Source of the DNA: Nocardia ninae NBRC 108245
GTDB lineage: Bacteria > Actinomycetota > Actinomycetes > Mycobacteriales > Mycobacteriaceae
DNA: 64,000 nt
Direction: 5' to 3'
NCBI RefSeq assembly: GCF_007990755.1
Contig: NZ_BJXA01000047.1
Location: forward strand, 1-64,000
In this document: piece after piece, positions 37,785 to 47,926 of the stretch
Position numbering within the stretch: position 1 is the stretch's first letter
Layout of the letters: each line of letters opens with the position of its first letter
Translations under genes and position numbers: made by a program
The notes under the pieces: generated by a model
What the model saw: only the letters and a program-made list of their open reading frames with translations
What the model was told of the DNA's origin: nothing
The model's database searches: none

Positions 37785-37895
37785 ACCGCGAGCCGGGTCC
37801 GAGTCCTGGCGATAGGTCTCCGCAGCGCGGGACATGGCGGCGGCAAATCGAGGGTGGACTCTCCGTCGTGGCCCTATCGCTACGGCGAAACAAAT

Positions 37896-37906
37896 TGGTC
37901 TGACCA
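37896..37906. promoter_or_regulatory. FadR-type operator candidate
   Basis: TGGTCTGACCA is a perfect TGGT-n3-ACCA palindrome of the type bound by GntR/FadR regulators. It lies 37 bp upstream of the FadR-family gene, so autoregulation is likely. TTGACC at 37908-37913 could be an overlapping -35 element. Confidence 0.6.
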
Positions 37907-37942
37907 CTTGACCTCCTGACCTATAGGGCGCACAGTAGCGGT

Positions 37943-38671
37943 ATGGCTTTGCAACCTGTGGTCAAGCGGTCGGTGTCGGGGGATGTTTTCGAGCAGATCG
38001 CGGCGGATGTGCTGAGTGGGGAGTTGGTGCCGGGGGCGACGTTGCCGAGTGAGCGGCAGTTGGCGGAGGCGTTGGGGGTGTCGCGGCCTGCGGTGCGGGA
38101 GGCGTTGCAGCGGCTGGCGGCGGCGGGGTTGGTTGCGGTGCGGCAGGGGGATGCGACGACGGTGCTGGATTATCGGCGGGGGGCGGGGCTGGAGGTTTTG
38201 CCGCGACTGCTGGTGCAGGCCGGGGAGTTGGATCCGAAGGTGGCGCGCAGCATCTTGGAGGCGCGGCTGCACAACGGGCCGAAGGTGGCCGAGCTCGCGG
38301 CCGGGCGGCTGGGTGTGACGGATGCCGAGACAGTGGGCGCCCTGCTGGCGGGCTCGGTGGAAGCGCTTGCCGCGGAGGAGGATCCGGTCGCGCAGCAGCG
38401 GCATGCGATGGAGTTCTGGGATCACGTGGTGGACGCGGCCGACTCGATCGTGTTCCGGCTGATGTTCAACATGTTGCGCGCCGCTTATGAACCAGCGCTC
38501 GCGGCGCTGGCCCCGATCATGTCCGCCGAGGTGGGCAATGTCGCGGCCTACCGCGAACTGGCCGCCGCCATTGTGGCGGGCCGAGCACAAGAGGCCGCCG
38601 ATATCGCCCGAGCCCTGCTCGAGCCGGCGACCACGGCACTGATCGACGTCCTCGACGGACGCTTCACCTAG
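37943..38671 (+). CDS. GntR-family transcriptional regulator, FadR subgroup
   Basis: The protein has 242 aa. The N-terminal winged HTH includes [24 protein letters not shown] (35-58), nearly the FadR consensus. The C-terminal FCD ligand-binding domain (about 75-235) is all-helical, with His and Asp/Glu residues ([21 protein letters not shown]) that may bind a metal or carboxylate. The first 60 codons of the frame have an unusually G/T-rich codon style compared with the end. It stands 8 bp before a fatty-acid-hydroxylase-like gene and probably controls it in response to a lipid-derived acid. The ligand is not known. Confidence 0.88.
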   Translation: MALQPVVKRSVSGDVFEQIAADVLSGELVPGATLPSERQLAEALGVSRPAVREALQRLAAAGLVAVRQGDATTVLDYRRGAGLEVLPRLLVQAGELDPKVARSILEARLHNGPKVAELAAGRLGVTDAETVGALLAGSVEALAAEEDPVAQQRHAMEFWDHVVDAADSIVFRLMFNMLRAAYEPALAALAPIMSAEVGNVAAYRELAAAIVAGRAQEAADIARALLEPATTALIDVLDGRFT

Positions 38672-38679
38672 GAAACAAC

Positions 38680-39396
38680 ATGACGAAACCCCATGCTTCC
38701 CAGCAGAATTCAGCCGAGACGAACGCACGGGCCCGAGTACGCAACGATGAGCGATCCTTGCGTCGCCGACTCACGCTCGACGCCGCGTTCCGCGAGTTTC
38801 TACGCCATCCCTCGCCATGGCTCATAGGGGTCACGCTGATCGCGGCCGTCGTCGGCCGAATCCTGGTGAGCGACTGGCAATCCACCGATCTCCTGGTGCC
38901 GGTGGTGATGCTCGCGGTGTTCCCGATCTTCGAATGGATCGTGCACGTCACCGTATTGCACTGGCGGCCGAGACAACTCGGACCGATTCCGATCGACAGC
39001 GAACTGGCTCGCAAACACCGGGAGCACCATGTCGATCCGCGCAATATTCCGCTGATCTTCATTCCGACCAAGACACTGTCGGTGCTGGTGGTGGTACTGC
39101 TCGCACTGGCCGCGTTCGCTTTCCCGCGCCTCGGTCTCGGCCTGACCTTCCTGATCACCATCACGGTCCTCGGCCTCGGCTACGAGTGGACGCACTACCT
39201 GATCCACACCGACTACAAGCCGAAAGGCGCGCTGTACCGGGCGGTCTGGCGGAATCACCGGCACCATCACTACAAGAACGAGCACTACTGGTTCACCGTG
39301 ACGACCTCCGGCACCGCCGACCGCCTCTTCGGCACCCACCCCGACCCCGCCACCACCGAAGCCTCCCCCACCGCCCGCAATCTGCACGCAGGTTGA
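38680..39396 (+). CDS. Membrane fatty acid hydroxylase / sterol desaturase family protein
   Basis: This 238-aa protein has four hydrophobic segments (about 46-64, 70-92, 132-150 and 155-178) and the conserved histidine clusters of the di-iron membrane hydroxylases: H89 and H94, HREHH (113-117), H172 and H176, HRHHH (193-197) and H202. All expected metal ligands look intact. It should use O2 to hydroxylate an acyl chain, sterol or carotenoid-like lipid in the membrane. The ATG follows AGGAAAC. Being 8 bp downstream of a FadR-type regulator suggests the pair handles a fatty-acid signal or modification. The substrate is unknown. Confidence 0.87.
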   Translation: MTKPHASQQNSAETNARARVRNDERSLRRRLTLDAAFREFLRHPSPWLIGVTLIAAVVGRILVSDWQSTDLLVPVVMLAVFPIFEWIVHVTVLHWRPRQLGPIPIDSELARKHREHHVDPRNIPLIFIPTKTLSVLVVVLLALAAFAFPRLGLGLTFLITITVLGLGYEWTHYLIHTDYKPKGALYRAVWRNHRHHHYKNEHYWFTVTTSGTADRLFGTHPDPATTEASPTARNLHAG

Positions 39397-39412
39397 TCGC
39401 GCAATCCACCGG

Positions 39413-39442
39413 AAAAGCCATCGCCCGAGGGCGGTGGCTTTT
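39413..39442 (+). terminator. Rho-independent terminator with T-run
   Basis: AAAAGCCATCGCCC (39413-39426) pairs with 39429-39442 with one T-G wobble and ends in TTTTT, the clearest classical terminator in the window. It follows the hydroxylase gene and insulates it from the copper cluster. Confidence 0.85.
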
Positions 39443-39496
39443 TCGTGCCCAGGCCTTCAGTGACCAGGCGCACTTCTCCCGCCGCGAAACAAGCTC

Positions 39497-39524
39497 TTGA
39501 CTCAGTACCCTAGGGGGGTATGGT
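39497..39524 (+). promoter_or_regulatory. Copper-responsive promoter with CsoR-type operator
   Basis: TTGACT (39497-39502) and TATGGT (39519-39524) form -35 and -10 boxes 16 bp apart. Between them, TACCCTAGGGGGGTA (39506-39520) matches the TACCC/GGGGTA pattern bound by CsoR copper repressors. It drives the CopZ-like gene starting at 39573. No csoR gene is in the window. Confidence 0.7.
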
Positions 39525-39572
39525 AACTAGCAGGAGCACGGCAGAGGCCGTCGCCGGAGTAGGAGAAACACC

Positions 39573-39782
39573 ATGAGCACCGCGATCACCGTGACCGTCA
39601 CCGGAATGACCTGCGGCGGCTGCGCCACGTCGGTGCGCGACGGGATCGGCCGCGTCTCCGGCGTCGACACCGTCACGATCGACCTGCCCACCGGCCAGGT
39701 CACCGTCGAGAGCGCGGCCCCGATCGAGCGCGACACCATCGTCGCGGCCATCGATCAGGCCGGCTACACCGTCGCCGACTGA
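39573..39782 (+). CDS. copZ: Copper chaperone CopZ (heavy-metal-associated domain)
   Basis: This 69-aa protein is a single beta-alpha-beta-beta-alpha-beta HMA domain. GMTCGGC (11-17) supplies the two metal cysteines, Cys14 and Cys17. It binds Cu(I) in the cytoplasm and passes it to the ATPase encoded downstream. The ATG follows GTAGGAGAAACACC with GGAG about 8 bases upstream. It is the first gene after the CsoR-type operator, so expression should rise with copper. A silver or other soft-metal role is possible. Confidence 0.9.
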   Translation: MSTAITVTVTGMTCGGCATSVRDGIGRVSGVDTVTIDLPTGQVTVESAAPIERDTIVAAIDQAGYTVAD

Positions 39783-39802
39783 CACCGGAAACGGAGCATC
39801 CG

Positions 39803-40762
39803 ATGAACGCAACCACCAAGTTCGCCGGCTTCGCCCTCGGCCTGGCCGCCGTCTTCGGGATCGCCATCGCCACCGGCGCGGCGATCGGCCCCGAGCCCGC
39901 AGCCCCCGAATCACACGCGCACGAGGCCGGGCCTGCGACCCCCGCCGCCGGAGAACCCAACGGCACGATGGCTACCAACGGCGGATATACGCTGCGCCTC
40001 GACACCGCACTCACCGCCGCGGCGCCGAATGTCGCGCTGCGTTTCCGCATCCTGAACCAGGACGGCGCACCGCTCACCCGCTACCAGCGCACCCACGACA
40101 AAGACTTGCACCTGATCGTGGTGCGGCGCGACATGACCGCCTTCCAGCACGTGCACCCCGTCCTCGGCGGTGACGGAACCTGGAGCGTCCCACTGGATCT
40201 CACCCGTGCGGGTGACTATCGAGTGTTCGCCGACTTCACCCCCGAGGGCGGCGACAACCTGACCCTCGGCACCGACCTGCGGGTGGCGGGCAACTACGAT
40301 CCGCGGCCGCTGCCGGTCGCGGCGACCACCAGCACGGTCGACGGCTACACCGTCACCCTCGACGGCACCGTCACCCCCGGCCAATCCTCGAAGGTCACGT
40401 TGTCCGTCAGCCGCAACGGCACGCCGGTCACCGACCTGCAGCCCTACCTGGCGGCCTATGGTCACCTCGTCGCACTGCGCGCCGCCGATCTCGCGTACCT
40501 GCACGTGCACCCCGACGGTCACCCCGGCGACGGTGTCACACCGGCGGGACCGGGCATCACCTTCTATGTCACCGCACCGAGTGCGGGCGACTACCGGCTG
40601 TTCCTCGACTTCCAGCACGAAGGGGTGGTCCGTACCGCCGAGTTCACGCTGACCGTCGGCCAGAGCACCGGGGCGGCGGAGTCCGCGACCCACGACGGGC
40701 ACGGCAGCACGCCACCGCCCGCTCCGGCACCCGGCGCCCCGGAACCGGCACACGGCCACTGA
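39803..40762 (+). CDS. Secreted or membrane-anchored His-rich protein with two tandem beta-domains, copper-associated
   Basis: The protein has 319 aa. The N-terminal hydrophobic helix (about 6-28) is a signal or anchor. Two similar Ig-like domains follow (about 58-170 and 175-292), each with a histidine-bearing segment: [10 protein letters not shown] with FQHVHP in the first, and AYGHLVAL with [12 protein letters not shown] in the second. The C-terminus is Ala/Pro-rich and ends in histidines (THDGHG, HGH). It is related to proteins often labelled YtkA-like or heavy-metal-binding, and I cannot assign an enzyme activity. It sits between copZ and copA (20 bp after copZ), so extracytoplasmic copper sequestration is a reasonable inference. 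Confidence 0.78.
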   Translation: MNATTKFAGFALGLAAVFGIAIATGAAIGPEPAAPESHAHEAGPATPAAGEPNGTMATNGGYTLRLDTALTAAAPNVALRFRILNQDGAPLTRYQRTHDKDLHLIVVRRDMTAFQHVHPVLGGDGTWSVPLDLTRAGDYRVFADFTPEGGDNLTLGTDLRVAGNYDPRPLPVAATTSTVDGYTVTLDGTVTPGQSSKVTLSVSRNGTPVTDLQPYLAAYGHLVALRAADLAYLHVHPDGHPGDGVTPAGPGITFYVTAPSAGDYRLFLDFQHEGVVRTAEFTLTVGQSTGAAESATHDGHGSTPPPAPAPGAPEPAHGH

Positions 40763-40884
40763 TGTCCGGTCGGTGCTTCGCAGGCCGCGAGGCACCGGCT
40801 CGACAGATATCGACCCAGCACGGCGCGCACCACGGTCGCGACGACCGAATCTCCACTACCGTGCCGCACAGAACGGAGCACACG

Positions 40885-43137
<2,253 letters not shown>

Positions 43138-43148
43138 TCGCTGCTGAA

Positions 43149-43186
43149 CCGAAGGGGACGGCACCACACGGTGCCGTCCCTTTCGG
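43149..43186 (+). terminator. 17-bp hairpin after copA
   Basis: Positions 43149-43165 pair with 43170-43186 around the loop ACAC, with one G-T wobble, followed by a short GT-rich stretch. It ends the copper transcript and may also serve the convergent gene at 43290. Confidence 0.75.
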
Positions 43187-43289
43187 TGTGCGCAGTGCAC
43201 GATGGCGCTGTATCCTACTGCTATACCCGTGACCCGCTGCCGCGTCGGCGCTGCTGGTCGCCTACTCGAGTGGTCACCCGCTCGAGCCG

Positions 43290-44180
43290 CTACGCCAGCG
43301 TCATGCGCCCAGGGGTGGCCACATCCGGCGCTTCGAGGAATGCTGCGGCATGATCGGTGACCCAGTCGGCGTAGGTGCGTGGCGTCCGGCCCAGGACCCG
43401 GCTGAGGTCGTCGGTGAGCACAGCGTTGCCGCCTGCACGGACAAAGGCCTGCCCGGCGAGGGCACCCTCGATGAACTCCGCCGACATGCCCAGGGCGCGC
43501 ATGTGTTCGCGGGCCGCCTCGTTCGGCACGTCGAGTACCGGCACCGGGCGACCGAGCACCTCGGCGAGAGTGGCGGCCTGGTCCGTGCTGGTCAGGAGTT
43601 CCGGGCCGGTGAGGGTGTAGATGTTGCCCGAGTGGTCGGCGGAGAGCAGGGCCTCGACCGCGGCTGCCGAGACGTCGCGTGGGTCGACCACCCCTTGCTG
43701 TCCGGTGCCGGTCATGCTGGGCACGGGCTGACCGTTGCGGATCGCGTCGGCCCAGCTCAGCGTGTTCGACGCGAATGAGCTCGGGCGCAGGATGGTCCAT
43801 TCGGCGCCACTCTCGCGGGCCGCCTGTTCACCGGGCAGGTGCCAGGTGCCGACGCGGCCGAGAGCGGTGTCGCCGGTGCCGATGGCGGAGAGTTTCACGA
43901 TGCGGCGGACGCCGGCGTCGCGGGCGGAGGCGATCAAAGCACGGTCGGCGTCAACGTATTCCGGGCCGAGCACGCCGACGATGAACGCCGCATCGGCGCC
44001 TTGCGCGGCCGCCGCCATCGAGCCGGTGTCGCGATAGTCGCCGCGGACCACCTCGACACCGGACGGTAGTTGCGCCCGCGCCGGTTCCCGCGTGACGGCG
44101 CGGACCCGTTCGCCGCGCGCCGCCAATTGCCGGACGAGGTCGCTGCCGATGGTGCCCGTGGCACCGGTGATCAGAATCAT
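43290..44180 (-). CDS. NmrA-like NAD(P)-binding protein (atypical short-chain dehydrogenase)
   Basis: This 296-aa protein opens with MILITGATGTIG, whose GATGTIG (6-12) is the Rossmann nucleotide site. The RAVTREPARA segment fits NADPH binding. NmrA-type family members are either quinone oxidoreductases or redox-sensing regulators; the catalytic YxxxK is not obvious here. The ATG at 44178-44180 was chosen because the Rossmann strand begins at once; the longer frame starts 51 bp upstream. It is divergent from an AraC-family gene 87 bp away, which may regulate it. Confidence 0.85.
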   Translation of the reverse strand: MILITGATGTIGSDLVRQLAARGERVRAVTREPARAQLPSGVEVVRGDYRDTGSMAAAAQGADAAFIVGVLGPEYVDADRALIASARDAGVRRIVKLSAIGTGDTALGRVGTWHLPGEQAARESGAEWTILRPSSFASNTLSWADAIRNGQPVPSMTGTGQQGVVDPRDVSAAAVEALLSADHSGNIYTLTGPELLTSTDQAATLAEVLGRPVPVLDVPNEAAREHMRALGMSAEFIEGALAGQAFVRAGGNAVLTDDLSRVLGRTPRTYADWVTDHAAAFLEAPDVATPGRMTLA

Positions 44181-44267
44181 GAGCTCAACGCTGCCGTCCG
44201 AGCCACCGCGTTCTCTAGGAAATTTCGGCACAGTTACCCGACCTGATCAGCGCTTACAGTGGGTCGG

Positions 44268-45125
44268 GTGACCACCATGCTGCGCACGGCGCCCGTCGTG
44301 ACCACGGACCTCGTCGAAGCGACGGTCCCCGTGCCGGAGTCGTTGCGGCCCTGGTTCACCGAGCTCGGTCGCATTCCGATGGTGCATGACCTGCCCGAGC
44401 TGTTCACCCATCTGCCGCAGACCGCGACCACGCTCGTGCTGCGCACGGAGGAGTTCGGTCCGCGCGAGATGCTGGTCATCGGCCCGCAGACCAAAGCGTT
44501 CTACACCGAGCCCATCAAGCCCGCGGGGTGCGTCCGGCTCCGCCTGGCGCCTGGTGCGGCGCGCCCACTGCTCGGTGTTCCAGCGGTTGCTCTCACCAAC
44601 CGGGTGGTTCGCCTCGCCGATCTGCCGGGTGCCGCAGCGGATCTCGCCGATCAGCTGGCCGAATTGACGCCGGACGAGATCGTTTCGTTCCTGGAAGAGG
44701 CACTGCCGCACCGCATCTCCGAGAACGCGTCGCTGCGCACCCAACGCGACGTGCTCCGTGCGGCCGTGGTGGCGCTGTCGACGGACCCCACCGGGCGCTC
44801 GGTGCAAGCATTGGCCGACGAGCTCGCGGTCAGTGAACGCCAACTCCGCAACCTGTTCACCGCCGGAATCGGCCTGTCCCCCAAGCACTTCGCGCGCATT
44901 GATCGAGTGCGTCGCGTGCTGGCCCAAGCGGGGAACGCGCGGTGGCGCAGTACCAGCACGCAACCGGCCGGGACTCCCCTCGCGCAGTTGGCCGCCGACA
45001 ACGGCTACTTCGACCAATCCCACATGACCGCCGACTTCCGCACCCTCATGGGCGTCCCGCCGACCTCGTTCCTCCGCGGCGCCCTCCCCACCCCGACCCC
45101 CTGCCGACCGCTCGACCGCATCTAG
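44268..45125 (+). CDS. AraC-family transcriptional regulator
   Basis: The predicted protein has 285 aa. The N-terminal 150 residues form an effector domain of the AraC-like group seen in proteins with a DUF6597-type fold. The C-terminal region has two HTHs: SVQALADELAVSERQLRNLFTAGIGLSPKHFARIDRVRRVL (about 180-225), then PLAQLAADNGYFDQSHMTADFRTLMGVPPTSF. No strong SD is visible; GTG at 44259 and ATG at 44277 are alternative starts. It is divergent from the NmrA-like reductase, a common regulator-target layout. Confidence 0.82.
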   Translation: MTTMLRTAPVVTTDLVEATVPVPESLRPWFTELGRIPMVHDLPELFTHLPQTATTLVLRTEEFGPREMLVIGPQTKAFYTEPIKPAGCVRLRLAPGAARPLLGVPAVALTNRVVRLADLPGAAADLADQLAELTPDEIVSFLEEALPHRISENASLRTQRDVLRAAVVALSTDPTGRSVQALADELAVSERQLRNLFTAGIGLSPKHFARIDRVRRVLAQAGNARWRSTSTQPAGTPLAQLAADNGYFDQSHMTADFRTLMGVPPTSFLRGALPTPTPCRPLDRI

Positions 45126-45254
45126 CACGGCGAGCCGCCACCACGGCTGGTCGGTTGGCGACCGTGCGGTGAGTGGCACACCACGGAGTAAGCAACTCGG
45201 CCGATGCCGCAGCCATGTGCCACGCACGCCTGCGCCCGTTGGCGCGGCGGTGAG

Positions 45255-46007
45255 CTAGTGGCGTGGGGGTTGCGATTTGGCTCGGCGGCGGGCTAGTTCT
45301 TCCTGTTCCAGGACGGCGGCCTCGGCGAGCGTGGGTGCGGTGCCGCCCAGGCGGGCGGGGACCCAGCGAGCGCCGGGTTCCATGGGGTAGTCCTGTTGAG
45401 CCTGGTCGAGGAGGTCCCTCATGCGGGTGCGCAGAGTGGCGGTGAGGGTTTCCGGTGGCGGCGCGGGCGGGATGGGTTCACCGATCCGGATGTTGATCGG
45501 AAACCGGTGCCGGCCGAGCTGTTTCGGGATGTCCTTGGTCCAGACGCGGTGGGCACCCCAGATAACCAAGGGGACGATCGGGACGTCGGCCTCGAGCGCC
45601 ATCCGGGCCGCACCGGACTTGAATTCCTTCAGTTCGAAACTGCGGCTGATGGTTGCTTCCGGATAGACCACGACGAGTTCGCCGTCGCGCAGTGCCTGTA
45701 CCGCGCGGCTATAGGATTCGGCGCCCGCCGTGCGGTCCACCCCGATCGCCTTGCAGTGCTTCATCAGAAAGCCCACGATGCCGTGCTCGAGTTCGGCCTT
45801 CATCATGTATCTGACGTTGCGGCCCGACTTGCGGCCGACCAGCCCGACCTCCATGAAGTCCAGGTACGCGGTGTGGTTCACGGCGAGCACCGCGCCGCCG
45901 GTGCGCGGGATCTGGTCCTGGCCCGCGATGTCGAACCGCAGCCCTTGCACCAGGAAAATGGTGCGGACCAAGCCGGTGAGAATGTCGTAAACCGGTTCCC
46001 GCGCCAT
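45255..46007 (-). CDS. 1-acylglycerol-3-phosphate-type acyltransferase, PlsC family (copy B)
   Basis: This 250-aa protein has the catalytic H-x4-D box NHTAYLD (His45, Asp50) and the second motif YPEATISRSF in place of the usual EGTRS. A membrane-associated N-terminus lies around 10-40. It should acylate a glycerolipid or related acceptor at the inner membrane face. The ATG has GGAG 9 bases upstream. It lies 15 bp after its paralogue at 46023-46766, which it follows closely in sequence, so the two are likely co-transcribed. The M. tuberculosis Rv3814c-Rv3816c cluster is the positional counterpart. Confidence 0.88.
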   Translation of the reverse strand: MAREPVYDILTGLVRTIFLVQGLRFDIAGQDQIPRTGGAVLAVNHTAYLDFMEVGLVGRKSGRNVRYMMKAELEHGIVGFLMKHCKAIGVDRTAGAESYSRAVQALRDGELVVVYPEATISRSFELKEFKSGAARMALEADVPIVPLVIWGAHRVWTKDIPKQLGRHRFPINIRIGEPIPPAPPPETLTATLRTRMRDLLDQAQQDYPMEPGARWVPARLGGTAPTLAEAAVLEQEELARRRAKSQPPRH

Positions 46008-46022
46008 CCGAATTCTCCGCTG

Positions 46023-46766
46023 CTACGTGGCCGTCTTCCGCGCGGCCTTCTCCGCGGCCTCGGCGGCATCGAGCGCGTCGGCCTCTTCCAGGGTAGGAGC
46101 GCTGCCGCCGAGCCGGGCCGGTACCCAGTAAGCGCCTGGCTCGTGGGTGTAGTCCTTTTGCAGATCGAGCAGCATCTCCTGCATGGTCGAGCGCAGCTTC
46201 GCGGTCAGCTCGGCGGCCGGCTCGGACGGCGGGATCGGCTCGCCGACCGCGATGGAGATCGGAGTGTTGGTGCGGCCGAGCCGCTTCGGGAAACCCTTGG
46301 TCCACACCCGCTGTGCGCCCCAGATGACGATCGGGATGATCGGCACGTCGGCCTCGATCGCCATGCGCGCGGCGCCGGACTTGAATTCCTTGATCTCGAA
46401 GCTGCGGCTGATGGTGGCTTCGGGATACACGCCGACGAGCTCACCGCGCCGCAGGTATTCGACCGCGGCCTTGTACGAGTCCGCGCCTGCGCCACGGTCG
46501 ACCGGAATGTGCTTGAGCGCACGCATGATCGGGCCGGAGATCTTGTCGTCGAAGACCTCTTTCTTGGCCATGAACCGGATGTAGCGCTTGGGGGTGCGCA
46601 CCGGTAGACCGGCGTAGGTGAAGTCCATATACCCGGTGTGGTTCACCGCGAGCACGGCACCACCCCGCGCGGGGATATGTTCATCGCCCTTGACGGTGAA
46701 CTTCAGGCCTTCGACGAAGAAGACGGTACGGGCTAGGCCGATGATCGTCCGGTAGACGGGTTCCAC
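46023..46766 (-). CDS. 1-acylglycerol-3-phosphate-type acyltransferase, PlsC family (copy A)
   Basis: The predicted product has 247 aa. The H-x4-D box is NHTGYMD (His43, Asp48), and YPEATISRSFEIKEFKSGAA forms the second conserved block. I chose the GTG at 46764-46766 (MEPVYRTIIG), which matches the usual family start and has GGA just upstream; the frame stays open to 46862, but that extension overlaps the promoter region of the divergent lipoprotein gene. It is the first gene of a two-gene unit with the paralogue at 45255-46007. Acceptor unknown. Confidence 0.85.
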   Translation of the reverse strand: MEPVYRTIIGLARTVFFVEGLKFTVKGDEHIPARGGAVLAVNHTGYMDFTYAGLPVRTPKRYIRFMAKKEVFDDKISGPIMRALKHIPVDRGAGADSYKAAVEYLRRGELVGVYPEATISRSFEIKEFKSGAARMAIEADVPIIPIVIWGAQRVWTKGFPKRLGRTNTPISIAVGEPIPPSEPAAELTAKLRSTMQEMLLDLQKDYTHEPGAYWVPARLGGSAPTLEEADALDAAEAAEKAARKTAT

Positions 46767-46886
46767 AATTCCGCTAGCGTAGTCGCTGACTGTCTCATCC
46801 GGCAGTGGGCCGCTGCTTTCTCGGTCACACCGGGCCTGGGACGGCTCGCTCGACCGACGCACGCTGTAGAGAAGAGGATCGTCGAA

Positions 46887-47840
46887 GTGGAAACCGCCCG
46901 TCCGAATTCATCTGGACGCGACCGGAAAACGACGCGCCGAACCGGACAGCAGCTCGGCAGGATCGCCCTGGATCCCTCTCGACTGCTCGGCGCGCGGCAC
47001 TGGTCGGCGTCCCGTGCTCGGCGAGTAGTCGTCGGCGGCGTGGCGATCGCTGGGGCCCTCGTGCTCGCGGGCTGCGACTCGGTCTCGGGCATCCCAGGCG
47101 ACGAGCCTGCGCCCGCCGCGGTCACCACCCCGCCCGCCGCGGTGCCGACCATCCACGCCACCTCGGCGGCGCCCGCACCGTCGGCCGCTGCCCCCTCGAC
47201 CGGCGTCGTCGCTGAACTGCCTGCCGCCGTGCAGCGTTGGGCGAACGACCTGAAAACCAGCACGATCGCCCAACTCCAGGCGAAATGCTGGACCATCGCC
47301 CCGAAGAACGTGTCCGACATGTACAGCGACGAGCAGCCCATCCTGGCCGCGCTCGCCCAGCCGGGCACCGCCACCGAGGACGCGGTCACCTGGAAGACCC
47401 GCACCACCACGGTCGCCGTCGAACGTGCCGCGCTCGACACCGGTTACGCCTGCCCCCGGGTCGCCTCGGCGGGCGCGGACATCGAGTACAACGACGCCGA
47501 TGCCAGGCATACCGTGCGCCGCTACCTGGCCAGAGTCGTCGGCACTCCGCTCGACACGGCGGACAAGGACGGCACCTACCCGTTGGTCTGCAAGGCTGCC
47601 CCGGCGACCTGGGACCCCACCGGCACCGGCAAGGCCATCGCCGCGCCACTGGCCAACAACCCGGGCAAGTTGACCGGCGTCACCAAATTCGCCGATCAGG
47701 AGATCAGCTCGGAGACGCTGCGCGGGGACTACCTCGCGGTAGAGGTCCCGGTCACCAACTCCGTCGGCGTGACCAAGAGCCGCACCTTCACCCTGGTCGC
47801 CGGCGAACAGGGCTACTGCATCGGCGACGTTTCCCCCTAG
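46887..47840 (+). CDS. Lipoprotein of unknown function
   Basis: This 317-aa protein has an unusually long basic N-terminus (about 46 residues) before a hydrophobic stretch and the lipobox VLAGC (cysteine at 63). A Pro/Ala-rich linker (about 72-110) leads to a globular domain with four conserved-looking cysteines (KCWTIAP, YACPRVA, LVCKAAP, GYCIGDV). I do not recognise a family. The GTG has AGAGGA about 10 bases upstream. It is divergent from the PlsC gene pair and followed by the Rieske protein gene after 86 bp. Confidence 0.72.
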   Translation: METARPNSSGRDRKTTRRTGQQLGRIALDPSRLLGARHWSASRARRVVVGGVAIAGALVLAGCDSVSGIPGDEPAPAAVTTPPAAVPTIHATSAAPAPSAAAPSTGVVAELPAAVQRWANDLKTSTIAQLQAKCWTIAPKNVSDMYSDEQPILAALAQPGTATEDAVTWKTRTTTVAVERAALDTGYACPRVASAGADIEYNDADARHTVRRYLARVVGTPLDTADKDGTYPLVCKAAPATWDPTGTGKAIAAPLANNPGKLTGVTKFADQEISSETLRGDYLAVEVPVTNSVGVTKSRTFTLVAGEQGYCIGDVSP

Positions 47841-47926
47841 CCCGGGGTGCTCGTACCGCACCGCGAGCGTCGGCATTCCCTACAGCCACTACCCTGGATG
47901 GCTGGTAACGGTAGGAGGAGCAGCTC

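Noticed and set aside
37773-37799. GACCCG/CGGGTC stem at the end of the importer operon
   Set aside because: A 6-bp stem overlapping the stop codon; insufficient for a terminator call.
43187-43289. Looked for a tRNA in the spacer between copA and the NmrA-like gene
   Set aside because: No cloverleaf or T-arm sequence could be found; other spacers near serS were checked with the same result.
45125-45167. Possible terminator GCACGG/CCGTGC between the AraC and PlsC genes
   Set aside because: Only 6 bp with a 31-base loop, so too weak to list as a feature.
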